64,000 nt of DNA, taken from positions 1,426,001-1,490,000 of the forward strand of contig NZ_CP012201.1 of the NCBI RefSeq assembly GCF_001191005.1, given 5' to 3'. Made by a program: the position numbers and the translations under genes. Below the pieces are notes generated by a model, which saw only the letters and a program-made list of their open reading frames with translations, made no database searches and was not told the origin of the DNA. Below are positions 38,752 through 47,057 of this stretch, in pieces. Origin of the DNA: Massilia sp. NR 4-1. GTDB lineage: Bacteria > Pseudomonadota > Gammaproteobacteria > Burkholderiales > Burkholderiaceae_D. The stretch's first letter is position 1. Every line of letters begins with the position of its first letter.

Positions 38752-40341
38752 ATGAGCAGTACCAATAAACCTTACGAATATACCGATTACGAGAAGCTGG
38801 AGACGATCAGCGCCGAGGTCTGCGTGATCGGCTCCGGCTGCGGCGGCGCAACCTTGGCCTACAAGCTGGCCGAAGCAGGCATCGACACCATCGTGATCGA
38901 AAAAGGCGGCTACTACCCTTCTTCGAGCTTCGACAACCGCGAGTTGAACCAGGCTGGCAAGGTCGATGCGGAGCGCAGCCTGATCACCTCAAACGATGGC
39001 TCCACCCTGCTGAATTACGGAGAGCTGGTCGGCGGCACCTCGGTCCACTACTGGGCCGACAGCTACCGCACGCCCGAGGACCGCCTGGCGCTCTGGCATG
39101 AGCGCTACGGCATGGCGGGACATGGCGGCGCGCAGCTGGCGCCGATCTTCGAGGACATCGAGCGCCGCCTGCACATTGCCGAGATGCCGCCCTTTTACTA
39201 CAACCGCATGAATGAGCTGTTCCGCGACGCGGTGCAGGCGCTGGGCTGGGAAGGCGCGCCGGTCAAACAGGCCAGGAATGGCTGCGCCGGATCGGGCCAC
39301 TGCATGCAGGGCTGCGCCATCGGCGCCAAACAGAGCCAGCTTGTCACCAGCCTGCCGGCGGCGATGGCGCTGGGCGCGCGCGTCTATGCCGACCTTAGGG
39401 CCGAACAATTCAGCTTCGATGGCAGGCGCGTGAGCCAGCTGTCAGCCAGCGTCATGGACCGCGCGCGTAACCGGCCCAGCGGCAGGAAGATTGTCATCAA
39501 AGCCAGGCATTTCGTGGTTGCGGCGGGCGGTTTCAATACGCCGGCCTTCCTGCTGTCGCAAAACCGCCTGCGCGAATCCCTGCCGGCGCTGGGCAAACAC
39601 TTCGGCATGAATCCGACCGTATTCGCGCATGGCATGTACCGGGAGCCCATCGTCCTGTGGCGCAAGCCGCCCGCCTGTTTTGGCGTGGAAGGATTCCGCC
39701 GCGCGCGCTACGACTCCCAGGGCAATTACATCGAGGGCGGCTATCTTCTGGTGCCGGACCAGATCCATCCCGCGCTGATGAGCTATTCGGTCGGCGGTTT
39801 CGATGAGGGCGCGGCTGAATGGATGAGCAATCTATCCCACGTCGGCGGCGCCACTGGCTGGATCGACGACCATCCCGACGAACTGGGCGAAATCCGGATC
39901 GACTCGAAAGGACGGCGTGAAGTGCATTATCCCTACGGTCCGACCACGCAAAAGATGATACGCGACCTGCTGAAGAAGATTGTGACCGTCAACTTCAAGG
40001 CCGGCGCCAGCAAGGTGATGCTGGCGGACCTGCGGCGCACCGAGCTGACCTCGATGGAGCAGATCGGCGTCATCGACAAGATCGAGGTCAAGCCGGGCGC
40101 CCTCTTCATGGCGGCCCCGCATCCCTTCGGCGGCTGCCGCATGGGGCCGGATCCGAAGACGTCCGTCACCGATTCCAGCCACCGCGTCCACGGCTTCGAC
40201 AACCTGTTCGTGGCCGATCCCTCGGTACTGCCGACCGGTCCATCGGTCGACCCCAGCGTCACCATCATGGCGTTCAGCTACATCGCGGCGGGCCATGTGG
40301 CCGATGCGCTGGGCCGGCGTTTATCGCAGGAGGATCGATAA
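38752..40341 (+). CDS. GMC-family FAD oxidoreductase (dehydrogenase subunit)
   Basis: This 529-residue flavoprotein has an N-terminal FAD motif (CVIGSGCGGATLAYKLAEAG) and the C-terminal GMC block (HPFGGCRMG...FVADPSVLP). A Cys-rich segment, NGCAGSGHCMQGCAIGAKQS, is typical of bacterial GMC alcohol/sugar dehydrogenases. An AGGAG site precedes the ATG. It probably oxidises an alcohol to an aldehyde or ketone at the membrane. Paired with the small subunit upstream, it lacks the usual third, multihaem cytochrome c subunit nearby. Shared upstream motifs suggest co-regulation with the catabolic operon. Confidence 0.9.
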   Translation: MSSTNKPYEYTDYEKLETISAEVCVIGSGCGGATLAYKLAEAGIDTIVIEKGGYYPSSSFDNRELNQAGKVDAERSLITSNDGSTLLNYGELVGGTSVHYWADSYRTPEDRLALWHERYGMAGHGGAQLAPIFEDIERRLHIAEMPPFYYNRMNELFRDAVQALGWEGAPVKQARNGCAGSGHCMQGCAIGAKQSQLVTSLPAAMALGARVYADLRAEQFSFDGRRVSQLSASVMDRARNRPSGRKIVIKARHFVVAAGGFNTPAFLLSQNRLRESLPALGKHFGMNPTVFAHGMYREPIVLWRKPPACFGVEGFRRARYDSQGNYIEGGYLLVPDQIHPALMSYSVGGFDEGAAEWMSNLSHVGGATGWIDDHPDELGEIRIDSKGRREVHYPYGPTTQKMIRDLLKKIVTVNFKAGASKVMLADLRRTELTSMEQIGVIDKIEVKPGALFMAAPHPFGGCRMGPDPKTSVTDSSHRVHGFDNLFVADPSVLPTGPSVDPSVTIMAFSYIAAGHVADALGRRLSQEDR

Positions 40342-40432
40342 ACGGCCGAATTCCCGCGACAGATACAAGTCTGTCGCGCGGCCATTTCGACGATTCCTTA
40401 TTGCCAAACCTCGTTAACTTGCGCGTAAGCGG

Positions 40433-41200
40433 TTATCTCCTTTCTTTTGCCGCCGTTTTTTTACACGCCCAAGGCCATGGCAAGATGTCTTCCGAATCGC
40501 TTAGCTTACTGCAGGAAAATGGCCAAGCATCACCTGGACTCCGAAATTTCCCAGCGGGTCCAAACGGGAACACGCCATCTGAGCCCAGTAGTTTGCCGCG
40601 TTTTACGCCTGGAATGGACTGTCCATCGGCCATTGCCTCGCAATGATTGGAGTAAGTCTGTCCATTGCAAGCCAATACGGGCAAGAAATTGCGCGGACAG
40701 ATTTGTGGTTTTGATACGCAAATGCCTTGTACTTGGCCGTCAGGGCATTTCGGCGTGGTGTCGCAAAATTGTCCTGCGCCGCAGCCCTCATTGTTTCTGC
40801 ATGCTGTGGGCGTATCCGTTGCAGTCATTGCCATTACGCCATCGGACTTAACCTGAATACGCTGTGCGCCTGCTGCATCGATCACACTCACTTCCTTCCA
40901 TGGCGTACTTAACTTGGCGGTATAAGTGCTTACCACTTGGGACACCATGCCGTCAGGCTTCTGGCAGATGAAGTAGACCTTAGGTGGCCGAATCAGTTCG
41001 GCGCTTTGAAATAGCGCCACAGCGTAGCCCGATGTGGGAAGTGTGATTTTTGCGGATAGTTCATTGAGGCCGCCGCTTCCCATCACAAAGCTATATTCAA
41101 CTCGATCGCACAATCGGTCATCTTTGGCTTGGACTGGTAGTCCGAAAAGTGCGGCCGTCAACAGAAATAGCTGCAGCAGAGATTTAGCAAGATGAGACAT
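40433..41200 (-). CDS. Secreted Kazal-type domain protein
   Basis: This 255-residue precursor has a clear signal peptide (MSHLAKSLLQLFLLTAALFG, cleavage near VQA-KD). A Cys-rich middle (CRNNEGCGAGQFCDTTPKC) is followed by a Kazal-like motif (ACNGQTYSNHCEA). Kazal domains usually inhibit serine proteases. An excellent TAAGGAGG site precedes the ATG. It stands alone between the GMC gene and the LodB-like gene. It may protect the cell against external proteases, but a structural role is possible. The N-terminal ~120 residues are not recognised. Confidence 0.8.
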   Translation of the reverse strand: MSHLAKSLLQLFLLTAALFGLPVQAKDDRLCDRVEYSFVMGSGGLNELSAKITLPTSGYAVALFQSAELIRPPKVYFICQKPDGMVSQVVSTYTAKLSTPWKEVSVIDAAGAQRIQVKSDGVMAMTATDTPTACRNNEGCGAGQFCDTTPKCPDGQVQGICVSKPQICPRNFLPVLACNGQTYSNHCEAMADGQSIPGVKRGKLLGSDGVFPFGPAGKFRSPGDAWPFSCSKLSDSEDILPWPWACKKTAAKERR

Positions 41201-41438
41201 AAGGCCTCCTTAGTCGGGAAGAGTTTCTTTCTTTTTCTCTGCATGGAGCGATATGTCGTGCTCGTGCAGCGCTGTCGACCAAAGCTCTTAGCCGCGGCAG
41301 AGTAAATTGTGCTCTTCCTGCATATCGTAAAATCTCTCCAATCTTCCCAATTGAAAAAACGGCCGCTCAGCAGCGTGCGCATAGAGTTCTCTGCATGCTT
41401 TCGGCAACAGTAGCGAAAGACTAGCTCTTGTTCCGTGA
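41201..41438. other. Intergenic gap between Kazal-protein and LodB-like genes
   Basis: I see no supported gene in these 238 bases. The Kazal-gene ribosome site lies at its left end, and its promoter is presumably here. Confidence 0.5.
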
Positions 41439-42611
41439 TTACGCGATGTCGATTTCATTCCTCCTGCGTTCAGTACGCAAAATGTCGCCCGGGCCATGGC
41501 GCCGCCGCCAAAACGGCGAGTCGGGCCAACGCCGCTCCGTGCCATACCAGATGTCGCGGTGTGCGGCATAGGCGCGCTGGATTCGGATGATTTCGTCCTG
41601 ATAGTCCGACAAGGCCATGCTGTCTCCGTGCAAATGACGGTGCAACGCCTCGGCCCCGGCCAGGCCGGTGTAAAGCGCGTTGAAGAGTCCCTGGGACGAA
41701 AGCGGGTCGAAGGCCAGGGCCGCGTCGCCCACCGCCAGCCAGGCCTGGCCGCTGGCGGCTGACAACACCGCGCTGTTGGCGGCACAAAAGCCATATTCGT
41801 CCGCTGCCCTATCCTGCTTTTGCAGCAAGGCAGCAATGGCGGGAATGCTGGCGGCGCGCGCCAGCAGGAGTGCCGGCGCGCGGGCTGCCTGCGCCGCCGC
41901 CAAATCGGCATCCGTATAGAAAGCCAACAGACGGCGACTACCCGGTAAAGCCGAGGTGTACCACCAGCCTTCGGCTTCCGCATGCAGTTCGCTGTTGCCG
42001 CCAGTGGCGTTGTCCGCATTGCTGACGGCGGCATCGCAGCCCAGAAGCCAGCCGCAAACCAGCTTGTCGCCGGCATGGCGCTGGCTGCCGGCATGGCGCG
42101 AGAAGGAGCTGTTGCGGCCACTGGCATCGATCACTGCCCGCGCCTCGACCGCCAGCGCGCGTCCTTGCCGCATCAGCTCCAGGCGCCAATGCGGTTCGGC
42201 GCCCTCTTCCCACAGCGCGCCGACCAGACGGCTATCCCTCAGCACGGCGGCGCCGCGCTGTTGCGCCACTTCCAGCAGCCAGGCGTCGAAACGGTCGCGC
42301 TCCAGGTGCCAGCCGTGGCCATCCAGATTACGCATCGCATCTTGCTCCAGCGCGGCGGCACTGTCCCAGGTGCTGCGCGTGTGCTGGCAAGGCAGATGGC
42401 CTTGGGCCAGAAAGGCCGCCTCAAGCCCCATATCGCGCAGCAGACGGCCGGCCGCCGCCGGCAGCGACTCGCCGATGCGCGAGCCTGTGGCTGTGCGCTT
42501 GTCGGCCAGCAGCACACAGGCATGGGGGGCGAGATTCAGCGCGGCCGTGCTGCCGGCCGGCCCGGCCCCCAGAACCAGCACATCGGCCTGCAGACAAATG
42601 CCGCCGTCCAC
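41439..42611 (-). CDS. LodB-like FAD-dependent maturation oxidoreductase
   Basis: This 390-residue flavoprotein has the FAD fingerprint VLGAGPAGSTAA and the halogenase/monooxygenase-family block GDAALAFDPLSSQG. In the LodA/LodB and GoxA/GoxB systems, such a protein is required to form the cysteine tryptophylquinone cofactor of the partner oxidase. It starts with GTG only 3 nt after the stop of the LodA-like gene, so the two are very likely translationally coupled. That adjacency is the main reason for preferring LodB over a general monooxygenase. No signal peptide is visible. Confidence 0.85.
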   Translation of the reverse strand: MDGGICLQADVLVLGAGPAGSTAALNLAPHACVLLADKRTATGSRIGESLPAAAGRLLRDMGLEAAFLAQGHLPCQHTRSTWDSAAALEQDAMRNLDGHGWHLERDRFDAWLLEVAQQRGAAVLRDSRLVGALWEEGAEPHWRLELMRQGRALAVEARAVIDASGRNSSFSRHAGSQRHAGDKLVCGWLLGCDAAVSNADNATGGNSELHAEAEGWWYTSALPGSRRLLAFYTDADLAAAQAARAPALLLARAASIPAIAALLQKQDRAADEYGFCAANSAVLSAASGQAWLAVGDAALAFDPLSSQGLFNALYTGLAGAEALHRHLHGDSMALSDYQDEIIRIQRAYAAHRDIWYGTERRWPDSPFWRRRHGPGDILRTERRRNEIDIA

Positions 42612-42614
42612 CGA

Positions 42615-45527
42615 TTAGTCCAGGCCGCGCGGGAAGCGGTGGACTTTCTCGATGCTGGCCAGGTCTTCTTCCGGCTCGAGATGCAGGGTTTGCCCTTGCA
42701 CCGCTGTCGCCTTGCTTGCATGCAGTCGGCGGTGCTCAGCCTGCGCCCGCAGCACTTCGGGAATCTCGACGTGCTGGTCTTCCACTTCCAGATGGGCGGG
42801 GAAATGGCTGCGATCCGACGGGCCGTTGCGCACCTCCACCACGCCAAGGTGGTCGAAGTGGTGGATCATGTGGTTGATCTTCTCGGTATAGCTGCCGCTG
42901 CCGAGCGGCTCCAGCCAGCTGGCCCGGTTGGCAAAGGCGGCCAGGCGCTCGCTCAGCGGGCGCTTCTCGTCCACCACGACCTTGTAGTTTTCCTCGCTCA
43001 GCACCTGGTTCGGCACCCGTGCCGGCCAGAAGCTGGGGATGTAGGGGTCATAGCTCTTGTCGTAGCCGGACTGGCAGCTGGCCGTATCGGTCTGCCATGG
43101 CACGGCCATCCAGCGCGTGATGCCGCCTGCCTGTTGGCCATATAGGGGGCCATTGGGAATGGTCACGCCGTCGGCGTTGAGCACATCGCCCAGGCCGGGC
43201 GCGATCCAGCCTGCGGGTGCATGGGCAAAGCGGAAGGGCTGCATATACATGCTTTTGGCGCGCACCGGCCAGGTCATTTCGCAGCCGGGATGGAAGGCGT
43301 CGGCCAGGCAGAATTCCAGTGCGGCACGGGTCAACACCTCGCCCTGGCGCACCGGCGGCACGTCTTCGATCCTGGCCGGGGCAGCTTCCCTGGGCGGCCA
43401 ATCTTCGATGAATTTGCCGTCGGCCCACAGCTTGAGCATGGCCAGCTGGGTGTCGCTCAGCGTGGCGTTCTGGCGCATGGACACCGGCGGCAGGCTCATT
43501 GAGTCGCCATAAATCCAGGGCCAGGGCTTGGGCGATTCGCCATCCACCGCGTAGTTGCGGAACTGCAGGGCAATCGACTGGCGCAAGGCATGATTCGAAG
43601 CGCTGGCGTCGGACAGGCGCTCCAGCGCCTGGGAGCTGGTCAGGTCGAAAGCGCCACGCCAGCCGAAACCGGAGGCAAAGCCGGCGTTTACCCATTGCAG
43701 GCCGGCCATGCGCTGGAAGATGGGCAGAATCTCGGCGCTGAAGCTGGGCCGTTCGGGCATGGGCAAAGTCCCGGCCTTGATCGAGACATCACGCATCAAG
43801 TCCCACATGGTACGCACCGATTTGCGCATGGGGCCGAAATTGGGCGGCGCCACCACCACCCAGGCAGGCAGCACCTCCAGCTCCTGGCCCCTATAGCTGA
43901 CGTGGGCCTTGACCGGTCCATCGGAGACGTCGTCGTGCCAGGCTTCGTTGTTGGCGAAGGTGATTGCCCGGCTGTTGTCGTAAGAAGCGGCCGCGCCATG
44001 GCCACCCAGGACCAGCAGGCGGCCTTGATCGTCGGTGAAGATCTCGCCCAGATACACTTCCTTGTCCCAGAACTTGCCGTCATCAAAGCGTCGGGGCGGC
44101 GCCTTGATGCCCGAGACGCTCTGCGGCTTGGGTGTGATCGCCAGCCGGGCGCGGTCGGAAACGTTGGCGTTGCGCAACGTCGTGGGCTGGGCCGCCTTGG
44201 CTTCAGGGATGTCCAGGGCCAGCTGGAAGCCGTACCAGGCGGCCTTGGTGTTCGCCAGCTGCACCTTCCACTCGATCTGCGCATTGGCTGGCGTCAGCTC
44301 GTGCACAATCTCGCCCTTGGCGTTCAGGCCGTAGACACGGAAGCGCGCTGCCTGGCGCTTGAGGCGTTTTTGAGCGTCGCGGTAGAAGCCTTCCGCTTCG
44401 GCCGGTGGTTCCGGCACCTCCGGCCCGACGAACCAGGCGTCGGGACTGCTGCCGACGCGGGCGACGCCGATGCTGGGGTAAATGGCCGCTTTCACGATCG
44501 TATCGTCGATCACCGGCAGCGGCGAGGCCGATGGCCGCGGCTGCGGCGCTTCCTGCAGCGGCTCGCCGTTGGCCATGCGGCGGCACTGCGCTCCGGCCGC
44601 ATACGCCACCTTGCGCGCATCGGCGATGGAGCCCACCGGCGCCTGTGCCGGCGGCACGCGCCAGATATTGAAGGACAACAGCTCGCCATATTCGGCCTGA
44701 CCGCGCCGGCCAATATCCTGACGCGGCAGGATGAGGGTGGCCACATGCACAAAGGCGCTTTCCTCCAGCGGCCACTCGACGGTGGCGCGGTTCAGCGGCA
44801 TGTTTTCAGGATTGGTGCGCTTTTGCACCTCCAGCCGGAAGCGGTACTCGCTTTTCGCCAGGCGACGCGCCATATCCACGGCCAGGTAATCGCTGCTGTC
44901 GTTGGGTATATTTTCCGGCGCCGTTTCCGGTACCAGGCGGTATTTCACATAATGGCTGCCGCAGTGGAAAGGCAGAATGGCCCAGTAGCCGGTGGTCAGC
45001 ACGCTGGCTTCCACCTTTTTCATGCGGTTCAGGATGTCGGCGGTTTTCTTATGCTCTTTGAGATAGCTGTCGTAATCGTTCAGCACCACGCCGGCATGGG
45101 TGAAGGCCGCCATTTCCTCGGCGGTGTCGACGAAGAAGATGGGGAAATTCTGCATGATGAAGTCGGCGGTATTGCCCTCCTCCCCCAGCGCATTCGGGCC
45201 GGGCACGCCGAACAGCTTGATGCCGATGCCCAGCGTGGTCTCGAAATCGGTGGCATTCGGTGCGGTGTCGCTGGAGAATCTGACCCAGGCATCCAGCTTG
45301 TCATGGGTGAAGATGCCGACCTTGAATTCCTGCGGAATACTGGGCGCCATCTCCAGCCGGCCGTGGGCCACGCCATGCAGCTTGCGGAAAACGGCGCGCA
45401 GAGCTGGCTTTTGTCCCAGCTTGATGCGTCCTTCCTGCACGATATCGACGAACATCTCCTTCAGTTGCGCGGTCGCGCTGGCCGCGCCCTCGCCTTTTGC
45501 GGACTCCAACTCGGTTTCTTTGCTCAT
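42615..45527 (-). CDS. Catalase-like/LodA-like amino-acid oxidase fusion
   Basis: This 970-residue protein joins two units. Residues ~20-315 resemble the haem catalase superfamily (FRKLHGVAHGRLEM with His51/His55; VRFSSDTAPNATDFET; LPFHCGSHYVKYRL). Residues ~345-970 are LodA/GoxA-like: AIYPSIGVARVGSSPDAWFV, NNEAWHDDVSDGPV, PAWVVVAPPNFGP and HPGCEMTWP. LodA-type enzymes oxidise amino-acid amino groups using a cysteine tryptophylquinone and release H2O2, which the catalase-like part might consume. Trp753 is a candidate cofactor residue; I could not place its Cys partner by eye (C739 and C749 are nearby). The LodB-like gene follows. There is no signal peptide. Confidence 0.85.
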   Translation of the reverse strand: MSKETELESAKGEGAASATAQLKEMFVDIVQEGRIKLGQKPALRAVFRKLHGVAHGRLEMAPSIPQEFKVGIFTHDKLDAWVRFSSDTAPNATDFETTLGIGIKLFGVPGPNALGEEGNTADFIMQNFPIFFVDTAEEMAAFTHAGVVLNDYDSYLKEHKKTADILNRMKKVEASVLTTGYWAILPFHCGSHYVKYRLVPETAPENIPNDSSDYLAVDMARRLAKSEYRFRLEVQKRTNPENMPLNRATVEWPLEESAFVHVATLILPRQDIGRRGQAEYGELLSFNIWRVPPAQAPVGSIADARKVAYAAGAQCRRMANGEPLQEAPQPRPSASPLPVIDDTIVKAAIYPSIGVARVGSSPDAWFVGPEVPEPPAEAEGFYRDAQKRLKRQAARFRVYGLNAKGEIVHELTPANAQIEWKVQLANTKAAWYGFQLALDIPEAKAAQPTTLRNANVSDRARLAITPKPQSVSGIKAPPRRFDDGKFWDKEVYLGEIFTDDQGRLLVLGGHGAAASYDNSRAITFANNEAWHDDVSDGPVKAHVSYRGQELEVLPAWVVVAPPNFGPMRKSVRTMWDLMRDVSIKAGTLPMPERPSFSAEILPIFQRMAGLQWVNAGFASGFGWRGAFDLTSSQALERLSDASASNHALRQSIALQFRNYAVDGESPKPWPWIYGDSMSLPPVSMRQNATLSDTQLAMLKLWADGKFIEDWPPREAAPARIEDVPPVRQGEVLTRAALEFCLADAFHPGCEMTWPVRAKSMYMQPFRFAHAPAGWIAPGLGDVLNADGVTIPNGPLYGQQAGGITRWMAVPWQTDTASCQSGYDKSYDPYIPSFWPARVPNQVLSEENYKVVVDEKRPLSERLAAFANRASWLEPLGSGSYTEKINHMIHHFDHLGVVEVRNGPSDRSHFPAHLEVEDQHVEIPEVLRAQAEHRRLHASKATAVQGQTLHLEPEEDLASIEKVHRFPRGLD

Positions 45528-45652
45528 TTCGCTCTCTCATGTTCTGGGGTAAATCCGGCGGGAGCCGGGCCTCATGCGGCAGCGTGAAACGAAACTTGAT
45601 CGGGAATTGAACAGCTAGCATATGCCTGCAACGACGGCCAAAAGATATCCAA

Positions 45653-45671
45653 TTGTCACGCGCGATGACAA
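45653..45671 (-). promoter_or_regulatory. Inverted repeat with possible -35 element upstream of the LodA-like gene
   Basis: TTGTCA and TGACAA flank seven bases. Read leftward, TTGTCA could act as a -35 element with TATCTT about 18 nt downstream as a -10. The start codon is about 125 nt further on. The assignment is tentative. Confidence 0.35.
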
Positions 45672-45725
45672 ACAGGCCTGGAAGGGAGAGCACGGCGGCA
45701 CGGATGGCCGCCGCGAGAGGGGGAA

Positions 45726-46979
45726 TTACGATGCCAGCAAGGCTTGTCTTTGTGCGGTGGCGACGCGCGAGACGCGTTTGCGCCACCAGATGATGACGCC
45801 GGTCACGCTCAGCATGGCGACCACGATGCCCATGAAGGAAATCAGCACGCGTCCCGGCAGGCCGAGGATGCGGCCGGAATGCAGCGGGAACTGGGCTTGC
45901 ACGAAGATATCGGCCGCCGTGCCTTTCCATGGCTGGCGGTCGCCCAGCAGGCGGCCGTCTTCCCCGTCGAAGTACAGCACGGCCGGGCCGACGCCGCCGG
46001 AACCGTGGTCGTCACCCGGCTTGAAGAAGCTTACGCCGTAGATGCCGAAGTCCTGCGAGTAGAAGATGCTGCCGGCCGGTTCCGCCCATTGGCGCTGCGC
46101 CGCCTCGGCGCTGGCGCGCTGGATGATGTCGGCGAAGGCGAAACGTGGCTCGATCGGATGATGCTTGTCGGCCGGGGTGCGCGTGTCGAACGGCGTTGGC
46201 GTCACTTGCGATACGGTCTTCATCACGGGATAGAAGATTTCGCGGTACAGGTTCAGCGAGAAGGCCGTGAACGCCAGGATGAACAGCAGCAGGAAGGTCC
46301 ACAGGCTGAAAGCGCGGTGCAGGTCGAAATTGAGCTTGGTGCTGCCGCCTTTCCAGCGCACTTTCCACGCCGGCTGCCAGCGCTGCCACCAGGATTTGGC
46401 GGCGGGTACGCGTCCCAGCTCCTTGCGGCGGCTCACCGGCAAGGTCAGGTAGAAGCCGACGAAGCTGTCGAGTGTCCAGATCATGGCGATACCGCCCATC
46501 AGCCACAAGCCCCATTGGTCGATGCCCCACATCTCGGGAATATGCAGGGTGTAGTGCAGACGGTAGAGGAAGGAGACGAAAGTCTCCTTGGTGATCGGCC
46601 AGACCGCGCCCCATTCGCGCTTGCCCAATTCGGTGCCGCTGGCGGGATCGACGAAGACCTGGTTGAAACCCGGCTCGATCAGTTTCTTGCTGACCGGGTC
46701 GACGCGGCCGCTGATGCCGAAGGAGATGGACTCACCCGGTTCCGCATGCAGCGGCACAAAGCTGACGCGCACGTCGGGATAGCGTGCCTCGACCTGGCGC
46801 GCGAGGTCCAGCGGGGCCAATGCCGGGCCGCTGGAACTGGCATGCATCAGATGGGGATTGAGCAGGTCGTCCAGCTCGTGGTCCCAGGAGATGATGGCGC
46901 CGGTCAGGCCGCTGATAAACAAAAAGCCGGCAGTCAGCAAGCCGGCGTAACGATGAATGATAGTCCAGAAGGCGCGCAC
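45726..46979 (-). CDS. PepSY-domain membrane protein (siderophore-uptake associated)
   Basis: This 417-residue inner-membrane protein has four likely transmembrane segments: ~10-32 (GLLTAGFLFISGLTGAII), ~165-185, ~228-250 (FLLLFILAFTAFSL) and ~375-400. Periplasmic PepSY-type regions lie between them. The His in IIHRYAG and other membrane histidines suggest haem or metal binding. Proteins of this type accompany TonB-dependent siderophore receptors and may reduce ferric siderophores in the periplasm. The start is GTG 46979, with AGGGG upstream. It follows the receptor gene after a 78-nt gap holding a strong hairpin. Confidence 0.88.
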   Translation of the reverse strand: MRAFWTIIHRYAGLLTAGFLFISGLTGAIISWDHELDDLLNPHLMHASSSGPALAPLDLARQVEARYPDVRVSFVPLHAEPGESISFGISGRVDPVSKKLIEPGFNQVFVDPASGTELGKREWGAVWPITKETFVSFLYRLHYTLHIPEMWGIDQWGLWLMGGIAMIWTLDSFVGFYLTLPVSRRKELGRVPAAKSWWQRWQPAWKVRWKGGSTKLNFDLHRAFSLWTFLLLFILAFTAFSLNLYREIFYPVMKTVSQVTPTPFDTRTPADKHHPIEPRFAFADIIQRASAEAAQRQWAEPAGSIFYSQDFGIYGVSFFKPGDDHGSGGVGPAVLYFDGEDGRLLGDRQPWKGTAADIFVQAQFPLHSGRILGLPGRVLISFMGIVVAMLSVTGVIIWWRKRVSRVATAQRQALLAS

Positions 46980-47015
46980 ACCAGACCCCTGCAGTTCAAG
47001 ATTTTCAAGTGAAAC

Positions 47016-47045
47016 GCGGGCCGGGACGATAGCGTCCCGGCCCGC
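47016..47045 (-). terminator. Perfect 13-bp GC hairpin between receptor and PepSY genes
   Basis: GCGGGCCGGGACG pairs exactly with CGTCCCGGCCCGC across a 4-nt loop, 13 nt beyond the receptor stop. Read leftward it is followed by GTTTCACTTG, which lacks a true U-tract. Partial termination or mRNA-end stabilisation is more likely than full termination. Confidence 0.55.
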
Positions 47046-47057
47046 AGCCCGTAATGC

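Noticed and set aside
41158..41382. 74-codon minus-strand frame between the LodB-like and Kazal genes
   Set aside because: It overlaps the start of the Kazal gene in another frame, lacks a ribosome site and shows no motif.
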